Below, piece after piece: positions 35,338 to 44,933 of a DNA stretch of 64,000 nucleotides. The stretch covers positions 326,126 to 390,125 of the forward strand of contig CALRMX020000003.1 in assembly GCA_943369355.1 (NCBI GenBank), given 5' to 3'. Every line of letters begins with the position of its first letter. The stretch's first letter is position 1. Under the pieces are notes generated by a model. The model worked only from the letters and a program-made list of their open reading frames with translations. It was not told where the DNA came from and searched no databases. Source of the DNA: UBA7662 sp943369355. GTDB taxonomy: Bacteria; Bacteroidota; Bacteroidia; UBA7662. The position numbers and the translations under genes are program-made.

Positions 35338-36894
35338 ATGATAGAAATTATTGTTACTGCAGTCATCGCCTTAGGTGGCGGCATAGGAATCGGGAAGGTT
35401 CTTCTCGGAAAAGCGATAGGAAAAGAAAAAGAAGAAGCTGAAAAAGAAGCTCAGCGCATTCTCAATGAGGCTCAGCTCAAATCTGAGTCGATTCGCAAAG
35501 AAAAAGAACTCCAAGCTAAAGAGCGTTTTTTGCAGCTTAAGGCAGAACACGACGAAGAAATAAACAAGAGAAGCCAAGCTGTACTTGCGAATGAAAATAG
35601 ATTGAAGCAAAAAGAACAAAGCCTCAACTCTAAACTTGAGCATACAGCGCGTAAAGAATCGGAGCTTGAATCGCAACGCGAAAACTTAAACCGCCAGCTC
35701 GAAATTGTTGAGCAACGGAAAGAAGAAGCCGCCAAAGCACATCAAAACATTGTAAAGCAGCTCGAAAAAATTGCAAATCTGACGGCCGATGAAGCAAAAC
35801 AACAGCTCATCGAATCCTTGAAGGCAGAAGCCAAAACCCAAGCGCTTTCTCAAATTAAAGATATCGTTGATGAAGCAAAAGTTCAGGCCAACAAACAGGC
35901 CAAGAAGGTTGTGCTTGAAACCATTCAGCGTACCGCCACCGAACATGCGATAGAAAATGCCATCTCGGTGTTCAATATCAAAAACGACGATGTTAAGGGC
36001 CAAATCATCGGTCGTGAAGGAAGAAACATCCGCGCTTTTGAGGCCGCTACTGGTGTTGAATTAATCGTTGACGATACACCTGAAGCAATTGTTCTCAGTT
36101 GCTTCGACCCTTTAAGAAGAGAAATTGCTCGAGTTGCCTTACACCGACTGGTCACTGATGGTCGAATTCACCCAGCACGCATCGAAGAGGTAGTGGCTAA
36201 AACCAGAAAACAAATCGAAGAAGAAGTTGCTGAAATCGGCGAGCGCACATGTATCGATTTAGGGATTCATGGCCTTCATCCCGAACTGGTTCGACTGGTT
36301 GGTAAAATGCGATACCGTTCATCGTACGGTCAAAACCTGCTCCAACACAGCCGTGAAGTGGCTAACTTATGTGCAACCATGGCAGCTGAGCTTGGTTTAA
36401 ATGCAAAGCTGGCTAAGCGGGCTGGATTGTTACACGATATAGGCAAAGTTCCCGACGATAATGCCGAAGTGCCCCACGCCCTTCTGGGTATGCAAATTGC
36501 CGAACGCTGCAAAGAGCATCCAGTTATCGTGAACGCCATTGGTGCGCACCACGACGAGATTGAAATGACCGACCCGATTTCTGCCATCGTTCAAGCCTGT
36601 GACGCCATAAGCGGTGCTCGCCCGGGTGCTCGCCGTGAAGTGGTGGAGAGTTATATCAAACGTTTGAAAGAGCTTGAAGCCATGGCCATGTCGTACGGAG
36701 GTGTTGAAAAAGCATTTGCTATTCAAGCAGGACGTGAGTTGAGGGTGATCGTTGAAAGTGAAAAAGTGACCGACGAAAAAGCAGAATTACTTTCTGTTGA
36801 CCTCTCACAGCGTATTCAAAACGAGATGCAATATCCAGGACAAATAAAAGTCACCGTTATTCGCGAGAAGCGTTCTATTGCCTACGCGAAATAA
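35338..36894 (+). CDS. rny: ribonuclease Y
   Basis: Membrane-anchored endoribonuclease that starts mRNA decay. The 518 residues contain an N-terminal membrane helix (MIEIIVTAVIALGGGIGIGK), a long charged coiled coil (~30-190, rich in EKEAE and KQLEK repeats), a KH RNA-binding domain (GQIIGREGRNIRAFEAATGV, about 220-240) and an HD phosphohydrolase domain with the metal-binding HDIGKVPD. All core elements are present, and length matches the family. The window also encodes a RicT homologue (56546), whose Bacillus counterpart is a specificity factor of RNase Y. Confidence 0.96.
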   Translation: MIEIIVTAVIALGGGIGIGKVLLGKAIGKEKEEAEKEAQRILNEAQLKSESIRKEKELQAKERFLQLKAEHDEEINKRSQAVLANENRLKQKEQSLNSKLEHTARKESELESQRENLNRQLEIVEQRKEEAAKAHQNIVKQLEKIANLTADEAKQQLIESLKAEAKTQALSQIKDIVDEAKVQANKQAKKVVLETIQRTATEHAIENAISVFNIKNDDVKGQIIGREGRNIRAFEAATGVELIVDDTPEAIVLSCFDPLRREIARVALHRLVTDGRIHPARIEEVVAKTRKQIEEEVAEIGERTCIDLGIHGLHPELVRLVGKMRYRSSYGQNLLQHSREVANLCATMAAELGLNAKLAKRAGLLHDIGKVPDDNAEVPHALLGMQIAERCKEHPVIVNAIGAHHDEIEMTDPISAIVQACDAISGARPGARREVVESYIKRLKELEAMAMSYGGVEKAFAIQAGRELRVIVESEKVTDEKAELLSVDLSQRIQNEMQYPGQIKVTVIREKRSIAYAK

Positions 36895-36942
36895 TTCTAT
36901 GCTGCCGTCGACCGAAGCATAGACGCAAACGCCAAAGGGTAT

Positions 36943-37902
36943 ATGCATATACTACTTGTGAACAACACCAAAATACCTGCGCTTAAGTACGGTGGAACCG
37001 AGCGGGTAATTTGGGCACTAGGTAAAGCTTTGGTCGCTCTAGGTCACCAGGTGAGCTATCTGGTTGCCGAAGGTTCAAGCTGTCCGTTTGCCATGGTATA
37101 TACTTATCACCACGATAAGCCGCTACAGGAACAAATTCCTGCGAATATTGACTTGGTGCACGTACACTTCCCGATTGCAGAACCTTTATCCACCCCCTAT
37201 TTGGTTACCATTCATGGGAATGGTAAAGCTGGCGAGCAATTTCAGCCCAACACGGTATTTCTGAGTCAAAATCACGCTAAAAGACACCATGCACAACACT
37301 ATGTGTACAACGGCTTAGATTGGGACGAATACGGGAAAGTAGATTGGAAAGCTGATCGTAAACATCTACTCTTTTTGGCAAAAACTTCACGTAAAGAGAA
37401 AAATGTTAATGGGGCTATTGAGATCGCAAAAAAAAGAAAAACACCCATCCAGATAATTGGGGGATGGAAGCTCAGCTTCAACAAATTTGTTCATTTCAGA
37501 GGGCAACTCGGAGGAGATCAAAAAAATGCTCTGCTCAATCATGGGCTAGCTTTGCTCAACCCAATTCGTTGGCATGAACCTTTCGGACTTGCGCCCATCG
37601 AAGCCCTGTATTTTGGCAATCCGGTGTTTGCCACCCCATATGGTAGCATGCCCGAATTAATCATTGAAGACGTTGGATTTTTGAGTACATCAGGCACTCA
37701 AATGGTTGAAGCGTTAAATCAATTGACCTATTTCAGCAGAAAACTGTGTCATTCTTATGCGCTCGACCGCTTCAATCACCTAGAAATGGCCAAAAACTAC
37801 TTAGGTTATTACGAGCGCGTCTTAGGTGGTGAACAACTTCACGATACTCAACCTTTTTTAGCCGCCAACGACGTTTCGAGACTTCTGCCTTATACCCCGT
37901 AA
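36943..37902 (+). CDS. glycosyltransferase family 4-like protein
   Basis: 319-residue cytosolic GT-B fold enzyme that transfers a sugar from a nucleotide donor. The N-terminal domain begins MHILLVNNTKIPALKYGGTE with GGTERVIWALGKALVALGHQ typical of group 1 transferases. The C-terminal donor-binding part has HEPFGLAPIEALYFGNPVFA, containing the two-glutamate motif (E-x7-E) that contacts the nucleotide sugar. Acceptor and donor cannot be told. It is somewhat short for GT4. It converges on purM with a 13-bp overlap. Confidence 0.85.
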   Translation: MHILLVNNTKIPALKYGGTERVIWALGKALVALGHQVSYLVAEGSSCPFAMVYTYHHDKPLQEQIPANIDLVHVHFPIAEPLSTPYLVTIHGNGKAGEQFQPNTVFLSQNHAKRHHAQHYVYNGLDWDEYGKVDWKADRKHLLFLAKTSRKEKNVNGAIEIAKKRKTPIQIIGGWKLSFNKFVHFRGQLGGDQKNALLNHGLALLNPIRWHEPFGLAPIEALYFGNPVFATPYGSMPELIIEDVGFLSTSGTQMVEALNQLTYFSRKLCHSYALDRFNHLEMAKNYLGYYERVLGGEQLHDTQPFLAANDVSRLLPYTP

Positions 37903-39065
37903 AGGAACCTTCCGTGCTCACTGGTAATGTGTACCGAAGCCCCTTGATCTTGCGCCTCTACCCTTCCAACGATTTTTGCCGCTACTCCCAATTTTTCTGA
38001 ATGTGCGATTATCTCGGCTGCATACCGTTCGTTGGTATAGAGTTCCATGCGATGCCCCATATTAAATACCTGATACATCTCCTTCCAATCTGAGCCCGAC
38101 TCCTGTTGTATCAAAGAGAAAAGCGGTGGGGTAGCAAAAAGATTATCCTTAATTACTTTGAGCCTATCTATAAAATGTAGCACTTTGGTTTGACCTCCAC
38201 CAGAACAATGTACCAAACCATGTATTTCTGAACCTAGTGCTTCAATCAAGGGCTTTAAAATAGGCGCATAGGTTCGTGTTGGAGACAACACCAGTTTACC
38301 AGCATTTAGTGGAACACCGTCAACTTGGTCGGTTAATTTCTTATTGCCCGAATAAACCAACGCCGCATCTACCAATCCATCGTAACTCTCCGGATACTTG
38401 GCAGCAAGGTACTTGGCAAAAACGTCGTGACGCGCTGAGGTTAAACCGTTTGAGCCCATCCCCCCGTTGTATTCCGTTTCATAGACCGCTTGCCCAAATG
38501 ATGCAAAACCAATTATTACATCGCCAGGCTGAATACGGTCGTTTGAGATAACCTGTTCTCTTTTCATTCGAGCAGTGACCGTGGAATCTACAATTACCGT
38601 TCGTACCAAATCGCCCACATCGGCTGTTTCTCCCCCACCAAAATGCATATGAACACCGTATCGATTCATTTGATCGGCAAACTGTTGTGTGCCGTTGATT
38701 ATGGCACTAATCACTTCACCGGGGACTAGGTTCTTGTTCCTGCCAATGGTAGAAGAAAGAAGAAAATTATTAGTAGCGCCTACACACAATAGATCATCTA
38801 AGTTCATTACCACAGCATCCTGAGCGATGCCATGCCAAACACTTAAATCACCGGTTTCCTTCCAGTATAAATACGCCAGCGATGATTTAGTGCCTGCACC
38901 ATCAGCATGGATGATATTGCAGTAGTCGGGGTCGCCACCAAGAAAGTCGGGAAGTATTTTACAAAAAGCTTTAGGAAATAAACCCTTGTCAAGTCCGGCA
39001 ATGGCCTTGTGTACGTCTTCTTTCGTGGCTGATACACCCCGTTGATTGTATTTTGACTGATCCAT
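37890..39065 (-). CDS. purM: phosphoribosylformylglycinamidine cyclo-ligase (AIR synthetase)
   Basis: Fifth step of purine synthesis: FGAM to AIR with ATP. The ATG at 39065 (MDQSKYNQRGVSATKEDVH) gives 391 residues, the longer form seen in Bacteroidota; a codon further upstream would add four residues. Recognisable are the IIHADGAGTKSSLAYLYWK segment, DAVVMNLDDLLCVGA and the FGGGETADVGDLVRTVIVD region, as expected of the PurM/PurL superfamily. purL lies 17 kb away on the same strand, so the pur genes are scattered. A terminator and T run sit right at its start, ending the upstream OmpA gene. Confidence 0.95.
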   Translation of the reverse strand: MDQSKYNQRGVSATKEDVHKAIAGLDKGLFPKAFCKILPDFLGGDPDYCNIIHADGAGTKSSLAYLYWKETGDLSVWHGIAQDAVVMNLDDLLCVGATNNFLLSSTIGRNKNLVPGEVISAIINGTQQFADQMNRYGVHMHFGGGETADVGDLVRTVIVDSTVTARMKREQVISNDRIQPGDVIIGFASFGQAVYETEYNGGMGSNGLTSARHDVFAKYLAAKYPESYDGLVDAALVYSGNKKLTDQVDGVPLNAGKLVLSPTRTYAPILKPLIEALGSEIHGLVHCSGGGQTKVLHFIDRLKVIKDNLFATPPLFSLIQQESGSDWKEMYQVFNMGHRMELYTNERYAAEIIAHSEKLGVAAKIVGRVEAQDQGASVHITSEHGRFLYGV

Positions 39066-39070
39066 GGCAA

Positions 39071-39104
39071 AAAACAAGAAAGGGCAAAGTTACCCTGCCC
39101 TTTC
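39071..39104 (-). terminator. terminator after the OmpA/PD40 gene
   Basis: Leftward stem GAAAGGGCA / TGCCCTTTC (39096-39104 and 39078-39086 on the + strand) with a 9-nt loop, followed by TTGTTTTTT. The T run reaches to within about 5 bp of the purM ATG. Confidence 0.85.
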
Positions 39105-39129
39105 TGTATTTATCAAATTAAGTTATTTC

Positions 39130-41097
39130 TTATTCTTTGTTCGGGTCGGTGAATACTTCGTCTCCATCACTTGTTTCTTCTCCGGTCACTCTTCTATACT
39201 TGATGATGCCTTTGAAGTCGGAAGAGATCACCTTGAATGTTGTACGACGATTCAGTTGATGTTCTTCATCACTACAGTTCACACCATTCGCACAACGATT
39301 GAGTAACTGGGTTTCACCAAAACCTTTCGCCACCAAACGTGCCGAGTCAATACCGTTCTCGATAAGGTGATTTACTACCGATTGTGCCCGTCGTTGTGAA
39401 AGGTTTAAGTTATATTCATCTGATCCTCGAGCATCCGTATGCGAGTTGATAGAAATCTTCAAATTTTCCGACTTCTTCATCATGTCCACCAACACCTTTA
39501 AGTTTTCTTTGGATGTTGGTGTAAGTTTATCACTATTAAAATCGTACAAGATGTCGTTCAAGGTAATTTCTTCAATCGGTACCTTTTTCAAAGGTAGGTT
39601 GATGACGAAATCTTTCGAGGTTTCCTGACCTTTGGTTGATAATGAGGTGTCTTCGGCAAAATAATCCTTCCGAGTAACTTCTATGCGGTAGCGCATGTCC
39701 TCACGTAACTTAAACGTATAGTTACCTCTGTTGTCCGTGATGGCATCCATATAGGTGCTGTCTTCCATTATCAACTTTACCTCAGCACCCGAAAGTGGAC
39801 GACGAGTAGAGTCGTCGAAAACCATACCGCTTAAGTTGAACACCAATGGTGTGAGCACCCACTGCCAAATATCGTCCGAACCTCTTCCACCTGGCCGATT
39901 CGAGCTCAAAAAGCCCTTATCTCTACGTGCATTTGCCACAAAAGCAAAATCATCGGCTCCAGAGTTAATCGGATATTTCATGTTTTCAGGCTTGGACCAC
40001 TCCGTACCTTCTCCCTCAGAATAAAAAATATCCATGCCACCCATACCTGGATGCCCGTCGGAGGCAAAATAGAGGATGTTTTCTGTTTCGTGAATACTGG
40101 GGAACATCTCGTCATCACCGGTATTGATGGTTGGACCTAGGTTAATGGGTGCATCCCATCCGTCACGGGCCTTGTTCACGAACCAGATGTCTTTCCCACC
40201 ATATCCTCCCTCAGCATTGTCGGCAACAAAGTACAACTTCTTTTGATCCTTACTCAAGGATGGCTGACCCACGTTAACCGTATCACCAAATATCTCCACC
40301 AACTCGGCTACCGACCACTTGGTGCCTTGCTTACGTGACATAAAAATTTGGCAACGTCCGGTTTTACTATTGCATCGCGTGAAGTACATAATTGTACCTA
40401 AACGATTGTTTGTAACAGTTCCCTCATTCATTGGCGTATTTACACCGCCCTGTAAGATTTTCAGTTTGCTCCACTTGCCTTTTCGGTCGACATAAGACTC
40501 GAAAATGTCCGAAAAATCTTCCCCAATTCTGCCGTATATTTTTTTTCCAGTTGCATCTTCACGTGTAGAGCTAACCATCACACCGTTATTCTTGTACAGT
40601 GCAAGCCCGTAATCAGATTGGCGTGAATTGAAGATGCGCATATTATTCACCTCATAACGCGAAGGTGTGTTGATCCAAGTTTTAGCCAGTTTGCACGACT
40701 CCAATAGCCACTTTACTTTGGTATCTCCCGGATTTAGACCCAAATACGTATTGTACTGTTCTATTGCTTCATCGTATTTTTCTAAACCTCTAAGCACATT
40801 GGCGTAATTCAGATACAATTCGGCTCCGTCGTATTGCGCTTTAATAGCACGTGCATACCAACTTTCTGCAACTTTAAAATCGTTGGCCAATCGGTAACAT
40901 TCAGCCACCATATAGGTCGCTCTTGCTTTGTTATCCTTACTTTTTATGGCCTTTTTATACAAATCTGCCGCTACCATATAACTCTCTACTTCAAAGGCTT
41001 TGTCGGCCGATGAAATCTGAGCTTTGAGCGAACCTGAAGTGCTGAATACCAAAATGAGGAGAAGTAAAATATAGCTTCTCAAGGTTTGATGGAACAT
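39130..41097 (-). CDS. OmpA-family protein with TPR, PD40 beta-propeller and carboxypeptidase-like domains
   Basis: 655-residue envelope protein. With the ATG at 41097 it has a signal peptide (MFHQTLRSYILLLLILVFST ... LKA). Then come tetratricopeptide repeats (~25-130, ADLYKKAIKSKDNKARATYM), PD40/WD40-like propeller repeats (~190-410, such as DQKKLYFVADNAEGGYGGKD and ILYFASDGHPGMGGMDIFYS), a carboxypeptidase regulatory-like domain (~420-500) and an OmpA peptidoglycan-binding domain (YDFNSDKLTPTSKENL, SHTDARGSDEYNLNLSQRRA). The layout matches Bacteroidota gliding/T9SS-associated proteins such as PorE. Possible PorE role is an inference. The start is set by a promoter-like site at 41125-41155. 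Confidence 0.88.
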   Translation of the reverse strand: MFHQTLRSYILLLLILVFSTSGSLKAQISSADKAFEVESYMVAADLYKKAIKSKDNKARATYMVAECYRLANDFKVAESWYARAIKAQYDGAELYLNYANVLRGLEKYDEAIEQYNTYLGLNPGDTKVKWLLESCKLAKTWINTPSRYEVNNMRIFNSRQSDYGLALYKNNGVMVSSTREDATGKKIYGRIGEDFSDIFESYVDRKGKWSKLKILQGGVNTPMNEGTVTNNRLGTIMYFTRCNSKTGRCQIFMSRKQGTKWSVAELVEIFGDTVNVGQPSLSKDQKKLYFVADNAEGGYGGKDIWFVNKARDGWDAPINLGPTINTGDDEMFPSIHETENILYFASDGHPGMGGMDIFYSEGEGTEWSKPENMKYPINSGADDFAFVANARRDKGFLSSNRPGGRGSDDIWQWVLTPLVFNLSGMVFDDSTRRPLSGAEVKLIMEDSTYMDAITDNRGNYTFKLREDMRYRIEVTRKDYFAEDTSLSTKGQETSKDFVINLPLKKVPIEEITLNDILYDFNSDKLTPTSKENLKVLVDMMKKSENLKISINSHTDARGSDEYNLNLSQRRAQSVVNHLIENGIDSARLVAKGFGETQLLNRCANGVNCSDEEHQLNRRTTFKVISSDFKGIIKYRRVTGEETSDGDEVFTDPNKE

Positions 41098-41124
41098 CCC
41101 GGGTTTATTATCGTGCATACCTAT

Positions 41125-41155
41125 CAAAGTAAATCAATAAAATGGGAATGAACAA
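41125..41155 (-). promoter_or_regulatory. possible promoter of the OmpA/PD40 gene
   Basis: Leftward: TTG (41153-41155), 20-bp spacer, TTACTTTG (41125-41132), one base off TAnnTTTG. The transcript would begin near 41120 and so could not use an ATG at 41127, favouring the start at 41097. Confidence 0.4.
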
Positions 41156-41218
41156 GCCAAAAATAGGGTTTAGGTATACCTTTTAGGATGATTTTAATAT
41201 GAAGGCAAAAAGCAGAAC

Positions 41219-41242
41219 AAAAAAGGCACGATTTCTCGTGCC
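41219..41242 (-). terminator. terminator of the uppS-bamA-ompH cluster
   Basis: Stem GGCACGA / TCGTGCC (41225-41231, 41236-41242), loop 4 nt, followed leftward by six T (41219-41224). It closes the leftward cluster that begins at 49014. Confidence 0.9.
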
Positions 41243-41265
41243 TTTATAGTCGGTTGTTCGCTCTT

Positions 41266-41808
41266 TTATTTTTTAGCGGGGTCCTTCTTCGGGGTTTCTG
41301 CGGTAATGCCAAGCTTCTTTTTAACGGCATCCATGATATTGTCAGAGTCGTTCGAATGTAATACAGCTCCAACACTGGTGTCAAAAATATAGCTGTACTT
41401 ACCCTCAGTAGCTACTTCCTTTATAGCACCTTCCGCTTTTTTGAAAATAGGGCCGTAGACTTCTTCCTTTTTCTTGGCAATGTCTTGCTGAGCACGTTGC
41501 TGAAAATTGTCGATGTTGGTTTGCAAATCCTGAATTTCTTTGGCTCTGTATTCTCTCACTGCTTCCGACATGGTTGACTGTTTCGATTGGAACTCTTGAT
41601 ATTTATTCTGAAGTTCAGAAAGCATCATTTGGAGTTGTCCGTTTAAGTCTTCAGTATAACGCTTTAGGCTATCGTCAGCTAATTTCGTTTCAGGCATCAT
41701 GGCAACCAATTCTGAAGAATTGACGTGTCCTAATTTTATCTGTGCCTGAACCGTAGTGGCGGCCATCAGTAATAGCGCAATAGCCGCTAATCGTTTAATA
41801 ATTGACAT
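41266..41808 (-). CDS. OmpH/Skp-family periplasmic chaperone, copy 2
   Basis: 180-residue exported protein. Signal peptide 1-22 (MSIIKRLAAIALLLMAATTV ... QA). The mature part starts with a short beta strand (IKLGHVNSSELVAMMPETK) and continues as a long coiled-coil prong (about 45-115, LNGQLQMMLSELQNKYQEF), then returns with KYSYIFDTSVGAVLH, as in Skp. Skp chaperones hold unfolded outer membrane proteins on their way to BamA. It follows the first ompH copy 29 bp downstream and ends the bamA cluster. The tail is lysine-rich (TPKKDPAKK). Confidence 0.9.
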   Translation of the reverse strand: MSIIKRLAAIALLLMAATTVQAQIKLGHVNSSELVAMMPETKLADDSLKRYTEDLNGQLQMMLSELQNKYQEFQSKQSTMSEAVREYRAKEIQDLQTNIDNFQQRAQQDIAKKKEEVYGPIFKKAEGAIKEVATEGKYSYIFDTSVGAVLHSNDSDNIMDAVKKKLGITAETPKKDPAKK

Positions 41809-41837
41809 GGTCGTGTTTATTGAGTTTCAAATATAGT

Positions 41838-42428
41838 TTACTTTTTTCGGTTGGGTGGTTGGGTGTTTCCTTTTGCAGGCCCGCTACCACCTTGTTTTCC
41901 TGCTTCATTACTTTTTTTCGCAACACCCATCAACTCCAAAACTTCATCACTCTTGTCGAGCTTGTTATTCGCGTACAACATGGTGAATTCCCCCGCTCGG
42001 TCAAAAATAATGTCGTAACCTTTATCTCTGGCATATTTCTGAACTGCATCGTAAATTTTATCTTGAACTGGCTTGATTAACTGCTTCTGCTTCTGAAACA
42101 ACTCACCTTCGTAGCCAAACTTCTTACGTTGCAATTCTGCTAGTTCAACCTCCTTTTGTTTAATTAGCGCTTCACGCTCCTTACGCATCGATTCTGAAAG
42201 TAAAACCTGTTCCGCCTGTAAAGCCCTGTATAGTCGGTCCAACTCAAGTTTTTTCTCTTCAATTTCCCTGGTCCATTGTTCGGCAAGTACGTCGAGTTCA
42301 CTTTGAGCAGCTTTGTATTCGGGCATTTGTTCCAACAGGTATTCACTATCTACGTAAGCAAAACGTTGCGCGCTTGCGTTAGTCGCAATCAGCAACATAA
42401 ATACCATGCCACAAAGGAATCGCTTCAT
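41838..42428 (-). CDS. OmpH/Skp-family periplasmic chaperone, copy 1
   Basis: 196-residue exported Skp-like protein. Signal peptide 1-20 (ends NASA). The fold elements are the RFAYVDSEYLLEQMPEYKAA strand-helix start, coiled coil ~45-130 (LAELQRKKFGYEGELFQKQ), and the YDIIFDRAGEFTMLYANNK return. It ends in a basic, glycine-rich tail (KQGGSGPAKGNTQPPNRKK), longer than in copy 2. It lies 9 bp after bamA, so it is co-transcribed with it. Two Skp copies in tandem after bamA are common in Bacteroidota. Confidence 0.92.
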   Translation of the reverse strand: MKRFLCGMVFMLLIATNASAQRFAYVDSEYLLEQMPEYKAAQSELDVLAEQWTREIEEKKLELDRLYRALQAEQVLLSESMRKEREALIKQKEVELAELQRKKFGYEGELFQKQKQLIKPVQDKIYDAVQKYARDKGYDIIFDRAGEFTMLYANNKLDKSDEVLELMGVAKKSNEAGKQGGSGPAKGNTQPPNRKK

Positions 42429-42437
42429 TGCAGAAAA

Positions 42438-44933
42438 TTAAAACGTTTGTCCAATTGAGATGTGAATATTACTTCGGTGAGCATCTTGGAATCCTGGCAC
42501 TTGGTCGAATCCATATCCCCAGTCAACACCTAATAAGCCAAACATGGGTAGGAAAACACGCACACCAGCACCTGCCGACCTGAAATTCCGGAATGGGTCC
42601 CAACTTCTAAGACTTAAGAAGCTATTACCACCTTCAACATAGGAAGTAACATAAATTGTTGCGCTTGGATTCAACGTAATTGGATAACGTAACTCCATAG
42701 TGTACTTCTGGAAAGTGGTTGCACCAATAAACTGTCCGGTTGCAGCATCGCGAGGCGTCAACGTGTTATTTTGATATCCTCGAAGGCCAATCAACTCTCG
42801 GTCGTCGAGCTGGAAGCCCATGATTCCGTCACCACCTACGTAAAACCGCCCGAATGGTATGTTTCCATAAGTACGGTCATACCCTCCCATGAATCCATAT
42901 TGTAATCGCGACATGAGAACCAAATCGCCTACTAAACGAACGAAATAGTTGGCATCGAAACGCCACTTATGGTATTCTACCCACTTGTACTTTTCCTCAT
43001 TCGTTAAATCTGCAAAATTCCCGCGGCCCAATAAGCTGAAAGGTGGGGTAATCTGTAAAGTCAAACTAACATTAGAGCCAGAGCGCGGGTAAATCGGCTG
43101 GTCTATTGAATTTCGGGCAAGTGTTTCTTTGAAAAAAAAGTTGTTGGATTGCCCATTCGGCAAAAAGAACGTTTGGGCGTTATTGGTGAGCGTGAATCGT
43201 TGGTAGTTGATAGAATGCACCAAGGTAAAATAATCATCGGGCACTTTTAATCGCTTACCTAAACTTACACTAACTCCTTGTATGCGTATTTCCTGCCGGT
43301 TTCCGCTCGATGCGGTCAAACCATTCGATTGGATGGAAGTGTAAGCACTTACTGTAAGTGCATTGGGTTTTTTACCACCTAACCAAGGCTCCGTGAAGGA
43401 GGCATTGTACGATTGGAAAAAGCGGCCATTCGACTGAACCCGAAGACTCAAACGCTGACCATCTCCCGATGGAACTGGCTTCCAAGCATCTTCGTCGAAC
43501 ATTTTTCGCGCCGCGAAATTATTGAGCACTAGTCCTAACGACCCTACAATTTGTCCTGCACCCCAGCCCCCTGAAAGTTCAATCTGGTCGTTCGACCGTT
43601 CGGCAACCTTATATTCTATGTCCACCGTGCCCGTTGCAGGATTTGGAATTGGTGTAACGCCTATCTGCTCAGGATCGAAATATCCTAATTGAGATAGTTC
43701 TCTGGTTGTTCGAATTACATCGCTTCGGCTAAACTTTTGTCCAGGACGTGTACGCAATTCTCGAATAATAACGTGATCGCTGGTTTTATCATTTCCTTGA
43801 ACGGTAACCTTATTAATCGTGGCCTGAGAACCCTCAAATATCCGAATCTCCATGTCAATGGAGTCGCCTTCAACTTTTACCTCTACAGGATTGATGGAGA
43901 AGAAAAGATAGCCGTCGTCCATATAAAGACTGGAAATATCCCGGCCATTTTGGTCTATCTGTAAGCGCGAGGTAAGCGTTTCTTGATTGTAAACTTCCCC
44001 GCGTTTTATGCCTAAAATTCTATGTAATACAGAATCGGGATAGAGCGTATTTCCTGTGAAGTCAATTTCTCTGAAATAATACCGCGGTCCTTCTGCAAGA
44101 TCTATCTCTATTCTGAATCGATTATTGGGCAGCTTGTATACACTATCTCTTAATATTCTAGCATCACGATATCCTAATGCCAAATATTTCTCAATCAACT
44201 TATCCTTGTCTTCATCGTACTTGTCCTCGAAATACTTGGCTGAGCGGAATATATTCCACCATTTGTACTCTTTGGTTTCTTTAAGGCCCTTTTTTACTTT
44301 CCTGTCAGAAAGCTGCTCATTTCCATTTATGACAATCTCACCGATTTTCACCTTTTTACCTGGCTTAACCGTAACTCTCACATTTACAGCATTCGAAATG
44401 TTGGTGTCGGGAACTTCAACCAAATCAATACTCACATCCCAGAAACCCTTTTCTTCGTAGAACTCCCGAATAATTTGTTTGGCAGTAACCTTAACGCTTT
44501 GGGTAATAATTTTTCCTTTGTAAGGTTTGAGTTTTTCACTCAGATCATCTACTTGGCTTCGTTTCAGATTTCGGCTGAAAGCAAAACGTGAGATTCTCGG
44601 CTTCTCCTCGAGATAAAAGCTTAGAAAGATATTATCGCCTTCAATTCGGTCAACTAAAATTTGAACATCCCCAAACAAGCCCTGTTTCCATAAATTTTGA
44701 ACTGCTTTGGATATTTTATCGCCTGGAACGGTAATTTTTTCACCGATGCGAAGGCCAGAAAGAATAACAAGTACTTCTTTGTCCAAAAATTGTGTTCCCG
44801 AAACCGTGACCCCTGCCATGGTATACTCTTTGGGCTTTGTATAGTCAATATTGACCTCTCCCACTTGTATTTGAGCGAACGAAATGAAAGGGATCAAGCT
44901 AAGGATCCAAAAAAGCTTGCGGGAAATACTCAT
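42438..44933 (-). CDS. bamA: outer membrane protein assembly factor BamA
   Basis: 831-residue Omp85-family protein that inserts beta-barrel proteins into the outer membrane. Signal peptide 1-20 (ISFAQ), then five POTRA domains (~25-430; for example VTVSGTQFLDKEVLVILSGL and IDFTGNTLYPDSVLHRIL) and the barrel (~450-831), with the GFQLDDRELIGLRGYQNN loop and a terminal phenylalanine (SIGQTF). Its ATG shares one base with the stop of uppS (TAATG), so expression is coupled. Confidence 0.97.
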   Translation of the reverse strand: MSISRKLFWILSLIPFISFAQIQVGEVNIDYTKPKEYTMAGVTVSGTQFLDKEVLVILSGLRIGEKITVPGDKISKAVQNLWKQGLFGDVQILVDRIEGDNIFLSFYLEEKPRISRFAFSRNLKRSQVDDLSEKLKPYKGKIITQSVKVTAKQIIREFYEEKGFWDVSIDLVEVPDTNISNAVNVRVTVKPGKKVKIGEIVINGNEQLSDRKVKKGLKETKEYKWWNIFRSAKYFEDKYDEDKDKLIEKYLALGYRDARILRDSVYKLPNNRFRIEIDLAEGPRYYFREIDFTGNTLYPDSVLHRILGIKRGEVYNQETLTSRLQIDQNGRDISSLYMDDGYLFFSINPVEVKVEGDSIDMEIRIFEGSQATINKVTVQGNDKTSDHVIIRELRTRPGQKFSRSDVIRTTRELSQLGYFDPEQIGVTPIPNPATGTVDIEYKVAERSNDQIELSGGWGAGQIVGSLGLVLNNFAARKMFDEDAWKPVPSGDGQRLSLRVQSNGRFFQSYNASFTEPWLGGKKPNALTVSAYTSIQSNGLTASSGNRQEIRIQGVSVSLGKRLKVPDDYFTLVHSINYQRFTLTNNAQTFFLPNGQSNNFFFKETLARNSIDQPIYPRSGSNVSLTLQITPPFSLLGRGNFADLTNEEKYKWVEYHKWRFDANYFVRLVGDLVLMSRLQYGFMGGYDRTYGNIPFGRFYVGGDGIMGFQLDDRELIGLRGYQNNTLTPRDAATGQFIGATTFQKYTMELRYPITLNPSATIYVTSYVEGGNSFLSLRSWDPFRNFRSAGAGVRVFLPMFGLLGVDWGYGFDQVPGFQDAHRSNIHISIGQTF

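Noticed and set aside
35290..35338. 6S RNA gene after zapA, as in some bacteria
   Set aside because: Only 47 bp separate zapA and rny, too short for a 6S RNA; no matching structure is seen.
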